Positions 7,841 through 15,962 of a DNA stretch of 30,181 bases are shown here, in pieces. The notes beneath the pieces were generated by a model. It made no database searches and was not told the origin of the DNA. It worked only from the letters and a program-made list of their open reading frames with translations. A program made the translations under genes and the position numbers. How positions within the stretch are numbered: the first letter of the stretch is position 1; each line of letters opens with the position of its first letter. The stretch covers positions 1-30,181 of the forward strand of contig DDLS01000197.1 in assembly GCA_002340255.1 (NCBI GenBank), in the 5' to 3' direction. This DNA is from Cyanobacteria bacterium UBA2566 (GTDB taxonomy: Bacteria > Cyanobacteriota > Cyanobacteriia > Cyanobacteriales > Desertifilaceae).

Positions 7841-8794
7841 ATGGAAAATTTCGAGAGAATAATATCTATTCTAGCTTTTCTATCCATAGGCTTTTCCCTA
7901 ACAGAAGTATATCTAACCATCAACCAAATTTGGAAACGAAAGCACGAACGAGCTGTTGCCGAAAGTATATCCGTTACGGCTAACTTAGTTTCTTTAATTC
8001 CTGGAGTGATCTTTGCCCTCAACTATCTTTTGCAAGGTGAACTTATTGGCTTAATCGACACCACATTGTTTGGTGGTTTGGCTGTATTTTATATCCTAGT
8101 AGGTACGTCCTTATGGGTAGAAGGAGAGCGAAAAAAAGGGTTATGGGAATTAATCAAACAAACTCTCAACTTAGAAAGAAAAGAGGCGGGAGACTTGGCT
8201 CGATCGTTTTTCAAACCATCTGGAGCCAAAAAGGTGATTAGTATCTTAAGTCAAGTCGCAATGATTGATGAATTTCTTGATGAACGAGAAAAGCAATTTA
8301 TTCAAACTTTTGCTGACAACTGGAATATTAGTTATTCTTGGGATGATTTACAAAGCAATAGAAGAGCAGGGGCTTCTATCAATTTGATCAAGTTACGTCA
8401 GGATGTTATGGATTACTTGGCAACCTCTCCCCCTCATAAACAAGTATCAGAATTCAAAGATATTATTAATGCTTTAGTCAATATTGATGAAGAAGTTTCC
8501 GAACAAGAACAGTTGATTATCGCAGAATTAGAAGGTTTGTTCTCTGAGTATATTAACCAAGGTTCTAATGCGGCTAAATATCATGTGATCGTTGTTCCTC
8601 AAAATGAGCAACAAGTTCAAGTCATCATGAATTTACCGGAACTCAATCGATATGAAGTGGCAGAAGGAACGGCCTATCATAGCGAGCCATTTTATTCTAA
8701 AGAATATGCAGATGTAATATCTGAGGGTTATCGCAGTCTGAATCTGTTTAGCATAGTTACATTAACGTTGCCAACAGAAGACACTATATCCTAA
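7841..8794 (+). CDS. Membrane-anchored TerB-like protein
   Basis: I start at the ATG at 7841 (317 residues). The frame is open from a TTG at 7763, but that extension is Cys-rich and unlike the rest. Three hydrophobic segments lie at about residues 6-30, 43-66 and 70-94. A soluble region follows from about residue 125 with two copies of a TerB-style pattern: KKVISILSQVAMIDEFLDER and INALVNIDEEVSEQEQLIIA, each a helix followed by a D/E-rich loop. TerB domains are acidic helical modules tied to tellurite resistance and envelope stress in general terms. The fold call is inference from pattern, not from a strong motif. It stands alone behind the PDZ/Fe-S gene after 145 bases. A second, cytosolic TerB protein is encoded at 22808. 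Confidence 0.6.
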   Translation: MENFERIISILAFLSIGFSLTEVYLTINQIWKRKHERAVAESISVTANLVSLIPGVIFALNYLLQGELIGLIDTTLFGGLAVFYILVGTSLWVEGERKKGLWELIKQTLNLERKEAGDLARSFFKPSGAKKVISILSQVAMIDEFLDEREKQFIQTFADNWNISYSWDDLQSNRRAGASINLIKLRQDVMDYLATSPPHKQVSEFKDIINALVNIDEEVSEQEQLIIAELEGLFSEYINQGSNAAKYHVIVVPQNEQQVQVIMNLPELNRYEVAEGTAYHSEPFYSKEYADVISEGYRSLNLFSIVTLTLPTEDTIS

Positions 8795-8943
8795 TTTCAA
8801 GGTTATGCTCTTAGCCAAAATTTGGTCGGCCTAATTAATTTATCATTTTGAACTCAGTTGTGACATAGTTTGACAATCTATTCGGATCGGACTGACCGCT
8901 GGATGGAGAAGATAACGTTTTCCATGGATTGTAGGATGTGCAT

Positions 8944-8967
8944 AGAGATAAGGTGCGCCTTGTCTCT
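8944..8967. repeat. REP-like palindrome, 10-bp stem with TGCG loop
   Basis: AGAGATAAGG, a TGCG loop, and CCTTGTCTCT pair over 10 bp with one G-U. Palindromes built on GAGACAAGG/CCTTGTCTC are, to my knowledge, common dispersed repeats in cyanobacterial genomes. It lies in the 229-bp gap before the phosphodiester glycosidase gene; it has no U-run and is probably not a terminator. Confidence 0.55.
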
Positions 8968-9026
8968 ACCAGTTTCTAATAAGTCCAAGGATCTGATTTA
9001 GGTATGGTTGTGGGGTAAACAGATTG

Positions 9027-10835
9027 ATGTTGTCATTATTCTATATTGCATTGTTGGGCGCTGGGATGTTTTCTGGTATAAATGCACTTCCGGTTAACGC
9101 TTGTGAGGATAGCTTAACCGAAGTGTGTCCTGTATCAACTATGAGTGAGGAAGAATTCCTCGCGCAAAATCTTCCTGCTCAAGGCAATCAAATCATCATT
9201 AATGGTCAAAAATTACCCATTGCCTGGAAACAATGGCGAGAGAATAATCAATTGCGGATTGGCATTAGTGATGTGGGTTTGGTGTCGGGTTTTGGTGTAG
9301 AATTACTGAGTACTGCTAATCCTACTCTCCAACCGATTCAGTGGTACGGAATTCCTCGTCAAACTCAGTGGACGCTTCCGGTTCAGGTGACTTCGACTGC
9401 ACGATATGTGGATGTGACGGAGTGGGTGCAAGAGTTGGGATGGCGGATGGTTCCCCAGGGGAATATGCTGAGGCTACAAGCACCTGCGAGTCAGGTTTTG
9501 GGGATGCGTCAGGTACAAGAAGCTTGGGGCGATCGCTTCCTAATCGCTTTGAATCAAGAAACACCGATACAAATCAACCATGCTCCCGGAAAGACGGTGA
9601 TTACTCTTGGGGCAGTTGCTTCTTCTGCTCTCTTCGATGCCTTTGAATCCCAGGCTGGGAATGCTATTGATAGCATCAAGTTTACCCCGGAATCGGGACG
9701 GACGCAAATTGAAATTAACCTGAAAAGCAAACAAGTGCGTCCCCAAATTCTTACCGCGAATGCGCCCTATCGGGTGGCGATCGATTTTCATTTAGATGCC
9801 TATATTCCCACAAAACGAATCCAATGGGCCCCAGGAATTCAATGGCGACAGCAAACGGTGACCATTGGATCGTCGCAGTTTCCTGTATTTTGGCTGCAAA
9901 TTGACCCGCAAAATCCCCAAATCCAACTCCGTCCCATTCGCACCAATACCCAAGCTGCATCGGGGACTTCTCCCTTAGTGACTTTAGCGCGTCAATCTCA
10001 AGTGGCAGCCGCCATTAATGCGGGATTTTTTAATCGTAATAATCGCTTACCCTTGGGAGTCATTCGCGACAATGGAGAATGGATATCCGGCCCTATTCTC
10101 AACCGGGGAGCGATCGCCTGGAACGACCGAGGACAATTCCTCATCGATCGCCTAACCCTCACTGAAACCCTTACCACTCAAAGCAGCCAACAATATCCCA
10201 TTCTTTACCTCAACAGTGGCTATGTCAAACCAGGATTATCTCGCTATACCCGTGCTTGGGGGTCAACTTATACGCCACTGACCGACAATGAAACCCTTAT
10301 TTCGGTAAACGGCGATCGCGTCATTTCTCAAACCCAAACCACCCAAGCCGGAACCGGCCAATTTTCCATCCCTCCCCAAGGATATCTCTTAGTCCATCGT
10401 GGGCAGGATCTTCGGCCCTCTATTCCTCCAAGAAGTCGTCTCCAACTGCAAACCACCTCATCCCCCGATCTCACCTCCAACTATCCCTTTACCCTAGGCG
10501 CTGGCCCTCTCTTGATGAAAAATGGTCGTATCGTGCTAGATGCCCAAGGAGAGAGCTTTAGCCAAGCATTTATTCGCCAACAAGCCTCCCGGAGTGCGAT
10601 CGGTTTAACCTCCAATGGACAACTGATTATCGCCGCTGTCCATAACCGCTCCTACGGAAAAGGGCCAACCCTCACCGAAATGGCTCAAATTATGCAACAC
10701 CTTGGTACAGTGGATGCCCTGAATTTAGATGGTGGCAGTTCCACCGGACTTTATTTAGGAGGAGAATTATTAGACCGCTCCCCCCGAAGTGCCGCCCGCA
10801 TTCATAATGGCTTAGGCATCTTTCTTCAACCTTAG
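9027..10835 (+). CDS. Exported phosphodiester glycosidase family protein (NAGPA/DUF2233 type)
   Basis: The ATG at 9027 directly follows an in-frame TTG and gives 602 residues. The N-terminus is a hydrophobic leader ending near NALPVNA (residue 25), so the protein is probably exported. The middle (about 165-255) resembles an AMIN-type beta domain (FLIALNQET, IEINLKSKQ, YRVAIDF). The C-terminal half (about 285-600) is the phosphodiester glycosidase domain: AAINAGFFNRNN near 327-338 and LNLDGGSSTG near 566-575, the two strongest family signatures, and a closing HNGLGIFL. The family includes the enzyme that uncovers mannose-6-phosphate in animals; bacterial members probably act on envelope sugars or phosphodiesters. 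The Uma2 gene follows after 8 bases and may be co-transcribed. Confidence 0.9.
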   Translation: MLSLFYIALLGAGMFSGINALPVNACEDSLTEVCPVSTMSEEEFLAQNLPAQGNQIIINGQKLPIAWKQWRENNQLRIGISDVGLVSGFGVELLSTANPTLQPIQWYGIPRQTQWTLPVQVTSTARYVDVTEWVQELGWRMVPQGNMLRLQAPASQVLGMRQVQEAWGDRFLIALNQETPIQINHAPGKTVITLGAVASSALFDAFESQAGNAIDSIKFTPESGRTQIEINLKSKQVRPQILTANAPYRVAIDFHLDAYIPTKRIQWAPGIQWRQQTVTIGSSQFPVFWLQIDPQNPQIQLRPIRTNTQAASGTSPLVTLARQSQVAAAINAGFFNRNNRLPLGVIRDNGEWISGPILNRGAIAWNDRGQFLIDRLTLTETLTTQSSQQYPILYLNSGYVKPGLSRYTRAWGSTYTPLTDNETLISVNGDRVISQTQTTQAGTGQFSIPPQGYLLVHRGQDLRPSIPPRSRLQLQTTSSPDLTSNYPFTLGAGPLLMKNGRIVLDAQGESFSQAFIRQQASRSAIGLTSNGQLIIAAVHNRSYGKGPTLTEMAQIMQHLGTVDALNLDGGSSTGLYLGGELLDRSPRSAARIHNGLGIFLQP

Positions 10836-10843
10836 TAACCCCC

Positions 10844-11539
10844 ATGAGAGCCACACTAAAACAGGAGCCAGTTGTAGCGCCAAGCCTGGGCAAGCGATCG
10901 CGAAGCGTCTCCGTAGGAGAATCGCTCCTACTAAGCAATATTAGCTGGCTGACTTACGAATCTCTGCTTGAAGATTTAAGCGAACAAGCAGGAATGCGCC
11001 TGACCTACGACCAAGGATTACTGGAAATTATGACTCCTTTAGCTCCCCACGAAGGTGATAAAAAGCTGATAGGACGTTTTGTAGAAACCCTGACTGAGGA
11101 GTTGAATATAGAAATTCGCAGCCTGGGTTCGCTCACTTGCAAGCGCGAGGACTTAGCTCGCGGTTTTGAGCCAGATGAGTGCTACTACATTCAGAACGAG
11201 TCTCTCGTGTGGAACAAAAAGCAAATAGACCTCAGTCAAGATCCGCCTCCAGATTTGATCGTCGAGATTGATGCGACTAGCCAATCTATGAATAAATTCG
11301 ATTTATATGCCGATTTTGGAGTGCCGGAGGTCTGGCGCTATGATGGCGATCGCCTACAATTCGATCAGCTAGAAGGAAAAGAATATAAACAGAGCGAACA
11401 CTCCTTGGCTTTTCCTTTCCTACAAGCCACAGAAATTATGGGTTTTCTGGAATTGAGAAAAACCACTAAGGAAACCGCATTGATTCGGGAATTTCGCCAG
11501 TGGGTTAGCACTCATGCCAAATCACCACCTAACAGATGA
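10844..11539 (+). CDS. Uma2-family (DUF820) putative endonuclease fold protein
   Basis: This 231-residue protein has the PD-(D/E)xK layout of the Uma2 family: YDQGLLEIMTPLAPHEG (55-71), EPDECYYI (109-116), PPDLIVEI (135-142) with Asp137 and Glu141, Lys151, and the closing FGVPEVWRYD. The family is greatly expanded in cyanobacteria; nuclease activity is predicted from fold and not well proven, and mobile or selfish behaviour has been suggested. Residues about 17-30 (KRSRSVSVGE region) are encoded by a palindromic dispersed repeat inserted in frame. Members usually start close to the SWxTYExLL motif, here delayed to residue 34. The ATG at 10844 is 8 bases after the previous stop. A terminator follows the gene. 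Confidence 0.88.
   Translation: MRATLKQEPVVAPSLGKRSRSVSVGESLLLSNISWLTYESLLEDLSEQAGMRLTYDQGLLEIMTPLAPHEGDKKLIGRFVETLTEELNIEIRSLGSLTCKREDLARGFEPDECYYIQNESLVWNKKQIDLSQDPPPDLIVEIDATSQSMNKFDLYADFGVPEVWRYDGDRLQFDQLEGKEYKQSEHSLAFPFLQATEIMGFLELRKTTKETALIREFRQWVSTHAKSPPNR
10893..10931. repeat. HIP1-containing palindromic repeat inside a coding sequence
   Basis: AGCGAT at 10893-10898 pairs with ATCGCT at 10921-10926, enclosing TCTCC-GTA-GGAGA. A second possible hairpin uses GTAGGAG (10913-10919) with CTCCTAC (10925-10931). It carries GCGATCGCGAAGC, also present at 26041-26052 in the carB downstream region. It is translated in frame in the Uma2 gene. Confidence 0.65.
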
Positions 11540-11546
11540 CAGCAAA

Positions 11547-11593
11547 GAGAGAAGATTGTTATGGTTATCTAAGGGGAACTCTTCTCTCCTTTT
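11547..11593 (+). terminator. Rho-independent terminator after the Uma2 gene
   Basis: GAGAGAAGA (11547-11555) pairs perfectly with TCTTCTCTC (11580-11588), followed by CTTTTAATT. It closes the glycosidase-Uma2 unit before the cupin gene. Confidence 0.62.
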
Positions 11594-11640
11594 AATTCTG
11601 CAACCCAAGATTTCTAACCTTCTACGGAGAAAAATCAATC

Positions 11641-12099
11641 ATGGTACAAGCCTCAGAACGCCCAACTGTTAATTCAGATAATTCAGACAAAACTAAAGAC
11701 TCCCTTCCTAAGTCTTCTCCATCCTCCAATAGCTTGCCAGAAGTGGGAGAACGTCCTTGGGGAACCTATACGGTTTTGGAAGAGGGACAAGGCTATAAAA
11801 TTAAACGCATTGAAGTTAAACCCGGTCATCGCCTGAGCCTGCAAATGCACCACCACCGCAGCGAACATTGGATTGTGGTTTCAGGTACGGCAAAAGTTGT
11901 CTGTGGCGACAAAGAAATCATGGTTTATCAATATCAATCCACCTATGTTCCCCAAGGAAACTCCCATCGCTTGGAAAATCCAGGAGTGATTCCCTTAGTG
12001 CTGATCGAAGTCCAAAATGGGGAATATCTCGGTGAAGATGATATCGTGCGCTTCCAAGATGATTATGCCCGCACGAACGGCAAAGATAGTACAGTCTAA
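11641..12099 (+). CDS. Cupin protein, mannose-6-phosphate isomerase type II C-terminal-like
   Basis: At 152 residues this is a stand-alone cupin corresponding to the C-terminal isomerase domain of bifunctional ManC/type II phosphomannose isomerases. It would interconvert mannose-6-phosphate and fructose-6-phosphate, supplying GDP-mannose for polysaccharides. The first 33 residues are Ser/Asp-rich and probably disordered. The family opening ERPWGTYTVLEEG (37-49) is clear. Metal ligands expected for the cupin are Gln68, His70, Glu75 and His109, within SLQMHHHRSEHWIVVSG and PQGNSHRLENPG. The start ATG at 11641 has GGAG about 11 bases upstream. No nucleotidyltransferase domain is fused. It is followed by the HesB/IscA-like gene; the relation looks positional rather than functional. 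Confidence 0.87.
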   Translation: MVQASERPTVNSDNSDKTKDSLPKSSPSSNSLPEVGERPWGTYTVLEEGQGYKIKRIEVKPGHRLSLQMHHHRSEHWIVVSGTAKVVCGDKEIMVYQYQSTYVPQGNSHRLENPGVIPLVLIEVQNGEYLGEDDIVRFQDDYARTNGKDSTV

Positions 12100-12126
12100 A
12101 TGATAGATATTTGAACTCGCTTCCCC

Positions 12127-12453
12127 ATGATTCATTTAACCCCTGCTGCGGCCACAGAATTAAAACGGTTGCAAAGCCGATATCCCCAATCGACTCCTTG
12201 GGTGCGTTTTGAGGTGCAGACAGGGGGATGTGCAGACTTGAGCTATGAGATCCGGTTTGACTCAGAAAAACAGGAGACGGATCGGGTCTATGATTATGAG
12301 GCGATCGCCATCATCGTCGATCCAGCCCAATTAACTTATCTCGATCATTTGAGAGTCGATTATTCTGATGATTTGATGGGTGGAGGATTTCGCTTCCACA
12401 ATCCTAATGCCACCCGAACTTGTGGCTGTGGTCAATCCTTTGCCATTAACTAG
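12127..12453 (+). CDS. HesB/IscA-type iron-sulfur cluster assembly accessory protein
   Basis: This 108-residue A-type carrier has the three conserved cysteines: Cys35 in QTGGCADLSYE and Cys99/Cys101 in RTCGCGQSF. A-type proteins receive or transfer Fe-S clusters or iron during cofactor assembly in the cytoplasm. The HPNA-like segment (RFHNPNA) before the CGCG end is usual. As I recall, this divergent, short HesB-like protein next to rpsL is typical of cyanobacteria. It lies 27 bases after the cupin gene and 119 bases before rpsL, with a good promoter candidate in that gap, so it may be the last gene of the upstream unit. Confidence 0.88.
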   Translation: MIHLTPAAATELKRLQSRYPQSTPWVRFEVQTGGCADLSYEIRFDSEKQETDRVYDYEAIAIIVDPAQLTYLDHLRVDYSDDLMGGGFRFHNPNATRTCGCGQSFAIN

Positions 12454-12486
12454 CCTTACAAGTAGAAGGGTTGAGGGACCAAAAGA

Positions 12487-12516
12487 TTGACAAAAGGTGA
12501 GTTTAGTTGGTAAAGT
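12487..12516 (+). promoter_or_regulatory. Candidate promoter of the str cluster
   Basis: A perfect -35 box TTGACA (12487-12492) is followed after 18 bases by TAAAGT (12511-12516), 4 of 6 matches to TATAAT. It would start transcription about 50 nt before the rpsL ATG. This is the best promoter-like sequence in front of rpsL. Confidence 0.5.
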
Positions 12517-12572
12517 TAAAAATTGTCGTCAAAGTTGAACCAGAGACGGTTTATAGCAAACCTCCGTACCTT

Positions 12573-12944
12573 ATGCCAACGATCCAACAACTCATTCGTA
12601 GTGAACGTCAGAAAATAGAACGGAAAACCAAGTCTCCAGCTCTAAAAAGCTGCCCCCAGCGCCGTGGAGTCTGCACCCGTGTCTACACTACAACGCCTAA
12701 AAAACCGAATTCAGCCCTGCGTAAAGTTGCCCGTGTGCGTTTGACCTCCGGGTTTGAAGTCACTGCTTATATTCCAGGGATTGGGCATAACCTTCAAGAA
12801 CACTCCGTAGTCATGATTCGCGGTGGACGGGTGAAAGACTTGCCAGGTGTAAGGTATCACATCATTCGTGGAACCCTAGATACCGCAGGCGTAAAAGATC
12901 GGCGGCAAGGTCGTTCTAAGTATGGAGCTAAACGCCCCAAATAA
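12573..12944 (+). CDS. rpsL: 30S ribosomal protein S12
   Basis: S12 sits at the decoding centre of the small subunit and affects tRNA selection. I start at the ATG at 12573 (123 residues, MPTIQQLIRSER), the universal S12 start; the longer open frame from 12507 adds 22 residues not found in the family. The decoding-loop sequences TTPKKPNSALRKVARVRL and PGVRYHIIRG are intact, with the lysine/proline positions of the streptomycin-sensitive form. It heads the rpsL-rpsG-fusA-tuf-rpsJ series, with 123 bases before rpsG. Confidence 0.97.
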   Translation: MPTIQQLIRSERQKIERKTKSPALKSCPQRRGVCTRVYTTTPKKPNSALRKVARVRLTSGFEVTAYIPGIGHNLQEHSVVMIRGGRVKDLPGVRYHIIRGTLDTAGVKDRRQGRSKYGAKRPK

Positions 12945-13067
12945 AGCGTTTAGAACGGTTTAAGGAATCGAAATAAACCGTTATAGCTTCTTCGTTATTT
13001 TTAGCGCTGGTCGTTGTAAATATATACTGTAAACCCAATCCATTATTGAAGTCTGAGATCTAAACTT

Positions 13068-13538
13068 ATGTCTCGTCGAGGAGTATCTCATCACCGTTCT
13101 GTCCCTCCAGACTCGGTACACAATAGTCGCCTGGTTAGCATGACCATCAGGCGGATCATGAAGAGTGGAAAAAAATCCTTAGCCTCTCACATCCTATATG
13201 ATGCTTTCAAAATTATTGAAGAGCGCACCGGCTCTGATGCTCTACCTCTCTTTGAAAAAGCCGTGAAAAATGCAACCCCTTTGGTTGAGGTAAAAGCCAG
13301 ACGGGTAGGTGGGGCGACTTACCAAGTTCCCATGGAAGTCCGCTCAGATCGGGGCGTGAGCTTGGCTCTACGTTGGTTAATTCGATTCTCTAGACAGCGT
13401 TCGGGTAAATCCATGGCTATGAAATTAGCCAATGAACTTATGGATGCTGCCAACGAAACCGGAAGCACCATTCGTAAGCGGGAAGAAACCCATCGCATGG
13501 CAGAAGCAAACAAGGCATTTGCTCACTATCGTTACTAA
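13068..13538 (+). CDS. rpsG: 30S ribosomal protein S7
   Basis: At 156 residues, S7 has normal length and starts MSRRGVSHHRSVPPD. It binds the 3' major domain of 16S rRNA and nucleates head assembly near the exit site. Family signatures are KAVKNATPLVEVKARRVGGA, YQVPMEVR and the C-terminal MAEANKAFAHYRY. A strong stem-loop (13595-13624) follows, before fusA. In many bacteria S7 or S12 autoregulates this operon; whether that occurs here cannot be read from sequence. Confidence 0.97.
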   Translation: MSRRGVSHHRSVPPDSVHNSRLVSMTIRRIMKSGKKSLASHILYDAFKIIEERTGSDALPLFEKAVKNATPLVEVKARRVGGATYQVPMEVRSDRGVSLALRWLIRFSRQRSGKSMAMKLANELMDAANETGSTIRKREETHRMAEANKAFAHYRY

Positions 13539-13594
13539 GGTATTAGGCAAATTCAGCGCCTCATCTTTAGCCCAATTCAAAAGAACTGAGCGGA

Positions 13595-13628
13595 ATCTAG
13601 TCTAAACCCTGTTTTAGGCTAGATTTCT
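13595..13628 (+). terminator. 12-bp stem-loop between rpsG and fusA
   Basis: ATCTAGTCTAAA (13595-13606) pairs with TTTAGGCTAGAT (13613-13624) over 12 bp including one G-U, with a 6-base loop and a short TTTC. Either a partial terminator or a processing site that lets rpsL-rpsG and fusA be expressed at different levels. Confidence 0.55.
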
Positions 13629-13638
13629 TCAGGAAGTC

Positions 13639-13667
13639 TTAATCGTTTGGCTTAAAAAAAGTATACA
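13639..13667 (+). promoter_or_regulatory. Candidate fusA promoter
   Basis: TTAATC (13639-13644), a 17-base spacer, then TATACA (13662-13667). The -10 is good and the -35 weak. It lies just after the rpsG stem-loop, consistent with a separate start for fusA. Confidence 0.4.
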
Positions 13668-13728
13668 ATTCTAAAAGAGCCGAAAAAATAAACAATCAAG
13701 ACTGCTTTTCAAGACCAAGGAGGTATCT

Positions 13729-15807
13729 GTGGCACGAAATATCCCGCTGGAGAGAATTCGCAATATTGGCATCGCTGCCCATATTGATGCGGGCAAAACA
13801 ACAACAACTGAAAGAATCCTGTTTTACTCAGGCATTGTTCACAAGATTGGTGAAGTGCACGACGGAACAGCAGTGACTGACTGGATGGCCCAAGAACGGG
13901 AACGAGGGATTACCATCACAGCAGCAGCTATTAGTACCAGTTGGAAAGACCATCAAATAAACATTATCGATACTCCGGGTCACGTAGACTTCACAATTGA
14001 AGTAGAACGTTCCATGCGTGTATTGGATGGCGTAATTGCTGTATTTTGTTCGGTTGGTGGCGTTCAACCCCAATCAGAAACAGTATGGCGGCAAGCAGAT
14101 CGCTATAAAGTGCCCCGGATTGTTTTTGTTAACAAAATGGACCGCACCGGAGCGAACTTTTTTAAAGTATACGAACAAATTAAAGATCGTCTTCGGGCGA
14201 ATGCTGTCCCCATTCAAATTCCTATTGGCTCAGAAAGCGATCTTAGAGGTATTGTCGATTTGGTGCGAATGCGTGCCAAGATTTATACTAATGATCTAGG
14301 TACTGATATTGAAGATGCGGAAATTCCCGAGGATGTTCTGGAACAAGCCCAAGAATACCGTGCCAAACTCATTGAATCGGTAGCAGAAACAGATGATGCT
14401 CTAACCGAGAAATATTTGGAAGGAGAAGAGTTAACGGAAGCAGAAATCCATGAGGCTCTGCGTAAAGGAACCATTGACGGAACGATTGTTCCCCTGCTGT
14501 GTGGTTCTGCTTTTAAGAACAAAGGGGTACAACTGCTTCTGGATGCCGTAATTGACTATATGCCGGCTCCCATTGATGTGCAAGCGATCCAAGGAACGCT
14601 CCTAGATAAGACGACTCCTACGGAACGCAAAGCAGATGATGAGCAGCCCTTCTCTGCCCTAGCCTTCAAGATCATGTCCGATCCCTATGGTCGCTTGACC
14701 TTTACCCGAGTGTATTCAGGCGTACTGAAGAAAGGCAGCTATGTCATGAACTCGACCAAGGGTAAGAAAGAGCGAGCTTCTCGCTTGATTATTCTCAAGG
14801 CCGATGAACGGATTGAAGTCGATGAGCTGCGATCGGGTGACTTAGGAGCCATTTTGGGTCTTAAGGACACCACCACTGGAGATACGCTCTGTGATGACAG
14901 TTCTCCGGTAATTCTGGAATCTCTCTATATCCCAGAACCGGTGATCTCCGTTGCTGTAGAACCGAAAACCAAGCAAGACATGGAGAAGCTCTCCAAAGCG
15001 CTCCAAGCCTTGTCTGAAGAAGACCCCACCTTCCGAGTCAGCGTTGACCCGGAAACCAACCAAACCGTCATTGCCGGGATGGGAGAGCTGCACTTAGAAA
15101 TTCTTGTAGACCGTATGTTGCGGGAATTCAAAGTGGAAGCGAATGTGGGTGCGCCCCAGGTTGCTTATCGAGAAACTATCCGTAAAGCGATCAAAGCTGA
15201 AGGTAAATTTATCCGCCAAAGTGGGGGTAAAGGTCAATACGGCCATGTGGTAATCCAACTCGAGCCTGGCGATCCAGGTAGCGGCTTTGAATTTGTCTCG
15301 AAAATTGTGGGTGGATCGGTACCAAAAGAGTACATCGGCCCTGCCGAGCAAGGGATGAAAGAAGCCTGCGAATCGGGAATTTTAGCCGGATATCCAGTGA
15401 TCGACCTCAAAGCTACCTTGGTTGATGGTTCCTTCCACGAAGTAGACTCGTCGGAAATGGCCTTTAAGATTGCTGGCTCTATGGCAATCAAAGAAGCAGT
15501 AACCAAGGCATCACCCGTGCTGCTCGAACCCACCATGAAGGTAGAAGTGGAAGTTCCTGAAGACTTCCTCGGAGATGTGATGGGAGATCTCAATTCCCGT
15601 CGCGGCCAGATTGAAGGGATGGGTTCTGAAGACGGGATTAGTAAAGTCTCGGCTAAAGTTCCTCTGGCAGAAATGTTTGGTTATGCCACAGATATTCGCT
15701 CCAAAACTCAAGGACGTGGAATTTTTTCGATGGAATTTAGTCATTATGATGAAGTTCCTCGGAATGTGGCAGAAGCGATCATTGCCAAGAGCAAGGGAGA
15801 AGCATAA
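13729..15807 (+). CDS. fusA: Translation elongation factor G
   Basis: EF-G is the GTPase that moves tRNAs and mRNA through the ribosome after peptide transfer and helps recycle ribosomes. It is 692 residues, full length. The GTG start at 13729 has a textbook AAGGAGGT 4 bases upstream. GTPase motifs are intact: AHIDAGKTTTTERI (P-loop), RERGITI (switch I), DTPGHVDF (G3), NKMD (G4), GSAFKNKG (G5). Domains II-V follow, with FIRQSGGKGQYGHV in domain IV and MFGYATDIRSKTQGRG near the C-terminus. It is separated from rpsG by a stem-loop and from tuf by 155 bases holding another. Confidence 0.98.
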   Translation: MARNIPLERIRNIGIAAHIDAGKTTTTERILFYSGIVHKIGEVHDGTAVTDWMAQERERGITITAAAISTSWKDHQINIIDTPGHVDFTIEVERSMRVLDGVIAVFCSVGGVQPQSETVWRQADRYKVPRIVFVNKMDRTGANFFKVYEQIKDRLRANAVPIQIPIGSESDLRGIVDLVRMRAKIYTNDLGTDIEDAEIPEDVLEQAQEYRAKLIESVAETDDALTEKYLEGEELTEAEIHEALRKGTIDGTIVPLLCGSAFKNKGVQLLLDAVIDYMPAPIDVQAIQGTLLDKTTPTERKADDEQPFSALAFKIMSDPYGRLTFTRVYSGVLKKGSYVMNSTKGKKERASRLIILKADERIEVDELRSGDLGAILGLKDTTTGDTLCDDSSPVILESLYIPEPVISVAVEPKTKQDMEKLSKALQALSEEDPTFRVSVDPETNQTVIAGMGELHLEILVDRMLREFKVEANVGAPQVAYRETIRKAIKAEGKFIRQSGGKGQYGHVVIQLEPGDPGSGFEFVSKIVGGSVPKEYIGPAEQGMKEACESGILAGYPVIDLKATLVDGSFHEVDSSEMAFKIAGSMAIKEAVTKASPVLLEPTMKVEVEVPEDFLGDVMGDLNSRRGQIEGMGSEDGISKVSAKVPLAEMFGYATDIRSKTQGRGIFSMEFSHYDEVPRNVAEAIIAKSKGEA

Positions 15808-15822
15808 AATCCACTAGGGCAA

Positions 15823-15866
15823 TTAGAGTTGATAGCAGTTTGAGGAATCAATTCTATTAACTCTAA
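15823..15866 (+). other. 13-bp stem-loop between fusA and tuf
   Basis: TTAGAGTTGATAG (15823-15835) pairs with CTATTAACTCTAA (15854-15866) over 13 bp with one G-U, loop 18 bases, no U-run. A smaller hairpin CTGAC/GTCAG follows at 15895-15909. Probable mRNA processing or attenuation element. Confidence 0.5.
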
Positions 15867-15962
15867 TGCTCTGGTTCGACTCTCTGAACTTGTCCTGACT
15901 TAGGGTCAGAAAACGTTTACTTCCTCTTTTATCTAGTCAACATTAGGCACAATTAATTAGTT

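Noticed and set aside
7653..7862. Small + strand frame between the Fe-S protein and the TerB-like protein
   Set aside because: Overlaps both neighbours and has no motif or ribosome binding site.
7841..8794. Tellurite resistance operon
   Set aside because: Only TerB-like domains are present; TerA, TerC, TerD or TerZ partners are absent around both TerB genes.
10844..11539. Defence or restriction system built around the Uma2 protein
   Set aside because: No methyltransferase, helicase, antitoxin or other defence partner adjoins it; the family is often solitary in cyanobacteria.
12507..12572. Longer N-terminus for S12
   Set aside because: The universal S12 start is at 12573; the added part overlaps the candidate -10 region and leader.
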